From Pseudonocardia sulfidoxydans NBRC 16205 (GTDB taxonomy: Bacteria; Actinomycetota; Actinomycetes; Mycobacteriales; Pseudonocardiaceae), in assembly GCF_007989085.1 (NCBI RefSeq), contig NZ_BJVJ01000006.1, positions 1 to 64,000 on the forward strand: 64,000 nucleotides of DNA, written 5' to 3'. A program made the translations under genes and the position numbers. Positions 59,913 through 64,000 of the stretch are shown here, piece by piece. The stretch's first letter is position 1. Each line of letters begins with the position of its first letter. The notes below the pieces were generated by a model. The model saw only the letters and a program-made list of their open reading frames with translations, had not been told where the DNA came from and did no database searches.

Positions 59913-60248
59913 GCCCTGCGCTGGACGCGGTCGCGCGGTTCGACGACGCCTTCGGCCGCCGCGACGTCGACGCCGTCATGGCCGCCATGACCGACGACTG
60001 CGTCTTCGAGGACACCGGCCCTCCCGACGGCGTCCGTCACGTCGGGCAGGACGCCGTCCGCGCCGCGTGGGAGAAGCTCTTCGCCTCCCCCGGCACGTTC
60101 ACGACGGAGGAGGTGTTCGCGGCGGGCGACCGGGTGGTGGCGCGCTGGCGGTACGAGTGGGCCGACGGGCGCGTCCGCGGCGTGGACGTCTTCACGGTCC
60201 GGGAGGGACGGCCTGGTCGCGGAGAAGCTGGCCTACGTGAAGGGCTGA
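59909..60248 (+). pseudogene. SnoaL/NTF2-like gene with a one-base frameshift near its end
   Basis: The ATG overlaps the MDMPI-like stop as ATGA. Residues 1-96 read as a normal NTF2-like protein (VARFDDAFGRRDVDAVMAAMTDDCVFEDTG, VARWRYEWADGRVRGVDVF). At 60,201-60,207 (GGGAGGG) one extra G breaks the frame. Removing it restores the typical family C-terminus EDGLVAEKLAYVKG and a stop at 60,246-60,248. As written, the frame runs on through two Family C palindromes and joins the next regulator gene as one 386-codon frame. A sequencing error in the G-run is possible. Confidence 0.8.
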
Positions 60249-60271
60249 GGCCGCCGCCACGCCCATCCCGA

Positions 60272-60318
60272 ACGAACGGCACAGTGGCGCAACTCAATGG
60301 CGCGACTGTGCCGTTCGT
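60272..60318. repeat. Family C palindrome, copy 1
   Basis: The arms ACGAACGGCACAGTGGCGC and GCGCGACTGTGCCGTTCGT pair over 19 positions with one mismatch. The loop is 9 bases. It begins 23 bases after the restored SnoaL stop. Confidence 0.88.
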
Positions 60319-60365
60319 GCAGAACCGGGGCGGCGCGGGGGCGGCGCGGGGGCGGCATCCCTCGC

Positions 60366-60416
60366 GCACGAACGGCACAGTGCTGCAACTGAACTGCGTG
60401 ACTGTGCCGTTCGTGC
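60366..60416. repeat. Family C palindrome, copy 2
   Basis: Perfect 16-base arms GCACGAACGGCACAGT and ACTGTGCCGTTCGTGC enclose a 19-base region. It is 48 bases after copy 1 and lies just upstream of the ArsR-type promoter. A short GC-rich tandem (GCGGGGGCGGC type) separates the copies. Confidence 0.88.
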
Positions 60417-60433
60417 AACTCCGCCGCCGCCTT

Positions 60434-60449
60434 GACAACTTTTCTTGTC
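60434..60449. promoter_or_regulatory. Candidate ArsR operator overlapping a TTGACA -35
   Basis: GACAA and TTGTC arms with a 6-base spacer form an inverted repeat in an AT-rich patch. It overlaps a consensus -35 TTGACA at 60,432-60,437. A -10 would fall near 60,455, with the start at GTG 60,467, giving a leaderless mRNA. This is a natural autorepression site. Confidence 0.6.
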
Positions 60450-60466
60450 GGTGGGACGGTCGTCGT

Positions 60467-61069
60467 GTGCACGACGTCGCCGTCATCGACGACCCCGCCG
60501 CCGCGGAGGTCGCCCTCGACCCCGTCCGGGCCCGGCTGCTCGCGGAGCTGAGCGAGCCCGGCTCGGCGACGACGCTGGCCGCGAAGATGGGCCTGACCAG
60601 GCAGAAGGTCAACTACCACCTGCGGGCGCTGGAGCAGCACGGGCTCGTCGAGCTCGTCGAGGAGCGGCGCCGGGGCAACATGACCGAGCGCGTCCTGCGG
60701 GCCACCGCGGCGGGCTACGTCATCGCCCCGACGACGCTGCCGGCACTCGCGCCCGACCCGTCCCGCGAACCCGACCGGCTCTCCGCGCGCTGGCTCCTCG
60801 CCGTCGCGGCCCGGGTCGTGCGAGAGGTCGGCGCCCTGCTCTCGGGTGCTGCGGCCGAGGGCAAGCGGGTCGCCACCTTCACCGTCGACGGCGAGGTCCG
60901 CTTCGCCTCGGCCGCCGACCGCGCCGCGTTCGCGGGCGAGCTGGCCGAGGCCGTCACCGCACTCGTCGCCCGCTACCACGACGACTCCGCCGGCCGCCTG
61001 CACCGCGTCGTGCTGGCCGTCCACCCCGTCCCGCCCGCCCAGGAGGAGCCCCCCGATGCCAGACCGTGA
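60467..61069 (+). CDS. ArsR-type winged-helix regulator
   Basis: A 200-residue regulator. The HTH covers about residues 15-80 (ARLLAELSEPGSATTLAAKMGLTRQKVNYHLRALEQHGLVELVEE), and the C-terminal domain has no metal-binding Cys cluster, so it probably senses an organic ligand or is controlled by protein contacts. The start GTG gives VHDVAVIDDP. A frame continuous with the upstream SnoaL gene is due to a frameshift and is not a real fusion. It overlaps the following SRPBCC gene by 14 bases, the usual regulator-AHSA1 pairing. Confidence 0.86.
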   Translation: MHDVAVIDDPAAAEVALDPVRARLLAELSEPGSATTLAAKMGLTRQKVNYHLRALEQHGLVELVEERRRGNMTERVLRATAAGYVIAPTTLPALAPDPSREPDRLSARWLLAVAARVVREVGALLSGAAAEGKRVATFTVDGEVRFASAADRAAFAGELAEAVTALVARYHDDSAGRLHRVVLAVHPVPPAQEEPPDARP

Positions 61070-61826
61070 GCTGCGCAAGGAGATCCAGCTCGACGCCACC
61101 CCGGAGCAGGTGTGGGACGCCATCGCCACCGGCCCCGGCATCGCGACCTGGTTCGTCCCGCACCGTGTCGAGGAACGCGAGGGCGGCACGATGTCGGCCG
61201 ACTTCGGCGGCGGGTTCGCCGACACCGGCCGCGTCACCGCCTGGGACCCGGTGCGCCGCTTCGCCTCCGGCGCCCTGACCCCGCCCGAGGCGGGCAAGCC
61301 CGACTACGCGTTCGAGTTCCTCGTCGAGGCCCGCGACGGCGGCGGCGCCGTGCTGCGGTTCGTGCAGAGCGGGTTCCTCGACGGCGCCGAGTGGGACGAC
61401 GAGTACGGCAGCTACGACGCCGGCTGGGGCTTGTTCCTGCTCAACCTGCAGCAGTACTTCGCGCACTTCGCGGGCCTGCCCGTCGCCAACGTGGTGACGA
61501 TGGCGTGGGCGGAGGGCGGCGCGTCGACACTGTGGCCCGTCCTCCACAAGTCGCTCGGCCTCGACGGGCCCCCGGCCGTCGGCGACACGATCACCCTGCG
61601 CCCGAGCGGGATCGTGCCGGTCACCGGGGTCGTGGACGTCGTCACCGACGAGTTCCTGGGCGTGCGGTCGGCGCGCGGGCTGCACCGGATCGGGGCGGAG
61701 GGTGAGTCGGGCTGCGGGGTCAGCGCGTACCACTACTTCTACGGCGACCCGGCCCCTGACGTCGAGGCCCTGACGGGAGCGTGGCAGGCCTGGCTGGAGG
61801 GGACGGTCCCGCTCACGACCGGCTGA
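61056..61826 (+). CDS. SRPBCC/AHSA1-domain protein
   Basis: A 256-residue protein with an N-terminal AHSA1/START-like domain (LRKEIQLDATPEQVWDAIATGPGIATWFVPH) and a C-terminal half of similar fold, perhaps two copies. Such proteins bind hydrophobic ligands. The ATG has AGGAGGAG 8 bases upstream and overlaps the ArsR-type regulator by 14 bases; both are probably cotranscribed. It ends just before a double Family B repeat. Confidence 0.86.
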   Translation: MPDRELRKEIQLDATPEQVWDAIATGPGIATWFVPHRVEEREGGTMSADFGGGFADTGRVTAWDPVRRFASGALTPPEAGKPDYAFEFLVEARDGGGAVLRFVQSGFLDGAEWDDEYGSYDAGWGLFLLNLQQYFAHFAGLPVANVVTMAWAEGGASTLWPVLHKSLGLDGPPAVGDTITLRPSGIVPVTGVVDVVTDEFLGVRSARGLHRIGAEGESGCGVSAYHYFYGDPAPDVEALTGAWQAWLEGTVPLTTG

Positions 61827-61835
61827 GAACCGGCC

Positions 61836-61943
61836 GCAACCTCACGGTCGTGATCCGGCTCGTCGACAGCAGTGGGGTTGCGCGCGAAGAGGGGGCCGCA
61901 ACCTCACCGTTGCCGGGGCGCCCGTCGACAGCAGTGGGGTTGC
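61836..61943. repeat. Family B repeats, diverged pair
   Basis: Two units begin at 61,836 and 61,898, the same 62-base period seen at 19,704. Each has a GCAACCTCAC arm and a GTGGGGTTGC arm (9 of 10 paired), and both contain GTCGACAGCAGTGGGGTTGC. They separate the convergent SRPBCC and htpX genes. Confidence 0.82.
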
Positions 61944-61960
61944 GCCCGGTTCGTGAAGGC

Positions 61961-62821
61961 TCAGCTCCGGCGGGCCATCCCCTCGAGGCGCCTGATGCGC
62001 TCCTCGATCGGCGGGTGCGTCGAGAACATCCGGGCCATCTGCTCACCGGCGCGGAAGGGGCTGGCGATCATCAGGTGCGACTGCGAGACCAGCTGCGGGT
62101 CGGGCGGCAGCGGCGCCAGCTGCGTGCCGCGCTGCAGCTTGCGCAACGCCGAGGCCAGGGCGAGCGGGTCGCCGGTGAGCTCGGCACCCGAGGCGTCGGC
62201 CTGGTACTCGCGGCTGCGGCTGACCGCCAGCTGCACGACGGCCGCGGCGACCGGCCCGAGCAGGGCCAGCAGGATCGTCGTCAAGAAGCCTGGGCGGTCC
62301 TCGTCGCCGCCGCCGAAGACACCGGCGAACATCGCCATGTTGGCCAGGAAGCTCACCATCGACGCCAGCGCGCCGGCGACGCAGGAGATGAGGATGTCGC
62401 GGTTGTAGACGTGGGACAGCTCGTGGCCGAGCACCGCGCGCAGCTCGCGTTCGTCGAGCAGCTCCAGCAGCCCCGTCGTCGCGCAGACGGCGGCGTGCCG
62501 GGGGCTGCGCCCCGTCGCGAAGGCGTTGGGGGCGCTGGTGGGGCTGATGTAGAGCTGCGGCATCGGCTGGCGGGCGGCGCGGCTGAGCTCCCGCACGATC
62601 CGGTACATCGCGGGCGCCTCGGGCTCGGTGACGGGCCGGGCGTGCATGGCGCGCAACGACAGTGTCGCCGAGTTGAACCAGGCGTAGGCGTTCATCCCGA
62701 GGGCGACGAGCACGGCGACGACGAGACCGGTGCGGCCGAACAGCGATCCGACGAGCACGACGATCGCGCTCATCGCGCCGAGCAGCAGCGCGGTCTTCAG
62801 CCCGTTCAGGTGCCTGTGCAC
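61961..62821 (-). CDS. htpX: Membrane zinc metalloprotease HtpX
   Basis: A 286-residue M48 protease. It has N-terminal helices (about 8-50), the HELSH zinc motif at 133-137, and two more helices at about 142-200. The third-ligand region [13 protein letters not shown] is present. It degrades misfolded membrane proteins. The GTG start follows GGAAGGAC at a distance. It belongs to the M48B HtpX group and is of normal length. Confidence 0.93.
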   Translation of the reverse strand: MHRHLNGLKTALLLGAMSAIVVLVGSLFGRTGLVVAVLVALGMNAYAWFNSATLSLRAMHARPVTEPEAPAMYRIVRELSRAARQPMPQLYISPTSAPNAFATGRSPRHAAVCATTGLLELLDERELRAVLGHELSHVYNRDILISCVAGALASMVSFLANMAMFAGVFGGGDEDRPGFLTTILLALLGPVAAAVVQLAVSRSREYQADASGAELTGDPLALASALRKLQRGTQLAPLPPDPQLVSQSHLMIASPFRAGEQMARMFSTHPPIEERIRRLEGMARRS

Positions 62822-62901
62822 GGGAGTTCCGTCCTTCCGATGGGGTCACCGTGTCCCCCCGGAGGGTGAACGGCCGGGGCGCGCCCGGCGTTCCGCGACG
62901 A

Positions 62902-63441
62902 TCAGGGACCCACCTCACGCACCGGGCGGGCCGCGGCGACCTCCTTGCGACGGCCGGCCTCGAAGTGCTCGCCGGGGACGAAGACGAACAGCGCGGTGCC
63001 GTCGGCGGCGACCGGACCGTCGGGGGTGTCGAGCCGGCCCTCCACGGACGTCCACAGCTTGCGCCCCTCGCGGGAGTCGACGCGGGCGCGCATGTGCAGC
63101 GTGGCGCCGACGGGAATGGGCTTGCGGTACTGCGTCGTCAGCGACGCGGTGACGGCGGGCTCGCGGAAGAAGCTCTGCAGCGCACCCATCATCTCGTCGA
63201 ACGCGGCCGCGACGATGCCGCCGTGCACGAGCCCCGGGGCGCCCTGGTGGGCGTCGGTGATCTCGAAGGCACAGGTCAGGGTGAGGTCGTCGGCGGCGAC
63301 GACGTCGAGCCGGAGACCGTCGACGCTGTGCCCGCACGCGAAGCAGAACGCGTGGTGCTCACCGAGGTGCTGCCCCGGAACAGGGGCGTCGGGATGCGCT
63401 GCGGGGCGCGCGGTGGGAGTGGCGGTCGTCGCTTCGGGCAC
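62902..63441 (-). CDS. PaaI-type hotdog thioesterase
   Basis: A 179-residue protein. The hotdog core has the HGG motif (GAPGLVHGGIVAAAFDEMMGALQSF) with the usual Asp/Glu. A CFACGH segment precedes the core, so zinc or redox features are possible. GTG 63,441 (VPEATTATPT) is selected; longer readings pass through the divergent enoyl-CoA hydratase gene on the other strand. It may cleave acyl-CoA products made by the next gene, which is divergent. Confidence 0.86.
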   Translation of the reverse strand: MPEATTATPTARPAAHPDAPVPGQHLGEHHAFCFACGHSVDGLRLDVVAADDLTLTCAFEITDAHQGAPGLVHGGIVAAAFDEMMGALQSFFREPAVTASLTTQYRKPIPVGATLHMRARVDSREGRKLWTSVEGRLDTPDGPVAADGTALFVFVPGEHFEAGRRKEVAAARPVREVGP

Positions 63442-63474
63442 GGCCGACGGTAACCCGCGGGGCAGGATGGCGGC

Positions 63475-64000
63475 ATGAGCGACGAAGCCCATGCCGAGGT
63501 GCGCACCGAGATCACCGACCGGGTCGCGGTGCTGACATTGTCCAATCCGCAGCGGCGCAACGCCCTCAACCTGGACCTCTCCCGCAAACTCGGCGACGCG
63601 GTACGTGCCGCGGCGGCCGACGAGGGCGTCGGTGCGATCGTCGTCACGGGTGAGGCTCCGGCGTTCTGTGCGGGCGGGGACCTGTCCGAGCTCGCCGAGG
63701 CCGACCACGCGGTGCTGCGCGAGGTGTACTCGGGTTTCCTGGCCGTGGCGGACTGCCCGCTGCCGACGCTCGCGGCGGTCAACGGCGCGGCCGTCGGCGC
63801 GGGGCTGAACCTGGCGCTGGCCTGCGACGTGCGGCTGGCCGGGCCGAAAGCGCGCTTCGACACCCGGTTCGCCCAGCTCGGCCTGCACCCGGGCGGCGGC
63901 TACACGTGGATGGTGCAGCGGGCGCTCGGCGCGCAGGGAGCGGCGGCGATGACGCTGTTCTGCGACGTGCTCGACGCCGCGGAGGCGGAGCGTGTCGGGC
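63475..64000 (+). CDS. Enoyl-CoA hydratase/isomerase, N-terminal part
   Basis: The first 175 codons are inside the window; the gene runs off the end. The crotonase signatures are clear: RNALNLDLSRKLGDAVR, GAIVVTGEAPAFCAGGDL (oxyanion hole) and CPLPTLAAVNGAAVGAGLNLALACDVRLA. The glutamates of true hydratases lie near NGAAVGAG and PGGGYTWMV, but that end is incomplete. The ATG follows an AGGAT element. Divergent from the thioesterase. Confidence 0.9.
   Translation, partial: MSDEAHAEVRTEITDRVAVLTLSNPQRRNALNLDLSRKLGDAVRAAAADEGVGAIVVTGEAPAFCAGGDLSELAEADHAVLREVYSGFLAVADCPLPTLAAVNGAAVGAGLNLALACDVRLAGPKARFDTRFAQLGLHPGGGYTWMVQRALGAQGAAAMTLFCDVLDAAEAERVG

Noticed and set aside
59909..61069. A 386-residue SnoaL-ArsR fusion protein
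   Set aside because: The middle portion translates intergenic palindromes, and a single base change restores the normal SnoaL end.

Overview
The window is very GC-rich, uses many GTG starts, and carries a full mce lipid-import operon, a CYP124-like P450, mycothiol-type (MDMPI/DinB-like) proteins and the gene order tRNA-Thr, tRNA-Met, rpmG, hadA, hadB ... tRNA-Trp, secE, nusG, rplK, rplA. That order is typical of Mycobacteriales and Pseudonocardiales. The window is therefore chromosomal DNA of a high-GC actinomycete, most likely a Pseudonocardia-like member of the Pseudonocardiaceae. The genus is an inference from gene content.

Region 1 (1-13,842, all minus strand). An NDMA-type alcohol dehydrogenase, an R2-like ligand-binding oxidase and an MpaB-type oxygenase form a compact oxidation module. 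It is followed by an Mkl-like ATPase, two YrbE permeases, MceA-F and at least two Mce-associated proteins. Most mce junctions overlap by 1-4 bases, so the importer is translationally coupled. Together the genes suggest uptake and oxidative handling of a lipid or other hydrophobic substrate.

Region 2 (14-19.7 kb). A divergent response regulator and histidine kinase, an SCP2 sterol-carrier protein, a MocR regulator with a divergent small membrane protein, and an AMACR-type CoA transferase.

Region 3 (19.9-26 kb). The ribosomal and translocase core (rplA, rplK, nusG, secE), tRNA-Trp, an aspartate aminotransferase, a tiny HhH protein, the hadAB dehydratase, rpmG and two tRNAs.

Region 4 (26-34 kb). 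A Zur-box-controlled CobW-like protein, a large LuxR (LAL) regulator coupled to a small Arg-rich ORF, and a P450/acyl-CoA synthetase pair behind a strong inverted repeat.

Region 5 (34-52 kb). Accessory metabolism: TenA, a serine hydrolase, an SMR pump, patatin, thioesterase, HxlR and XRE-cupin regulators, a TrxR-like flavoprotein, a phosphatase, a PrmC-like methyltransferase, a rhomboid, an ACR3-like permease and a Kef-type antiporter.

Region 6 (52-64 kb). tRNA-Tyr, YajQ, a YdcF-like protein, an AraC/SARP regulator pair, a cupin/MDMPI/SnoaL operon with a frameshift, an ArsR-SRPBCC pair, HtpX, a hotdog thioesterase and the start of an enoyl-CoA hydratase.

The least expected signal is non-coding: at least four families of long intergenic palindromes with conserved arms recur through the window, mostly at gene 3' ends. 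Other unusual spots are a DnaA-box cluster far from any dnaA gene, a leader with two mutually exclusive hairpins that could hide a ribosome binding site, and a one-base frameshift that makes an apparent SnoaL-ArsR fusion. No CRISPR array, insertion sequence or prophage was seen.
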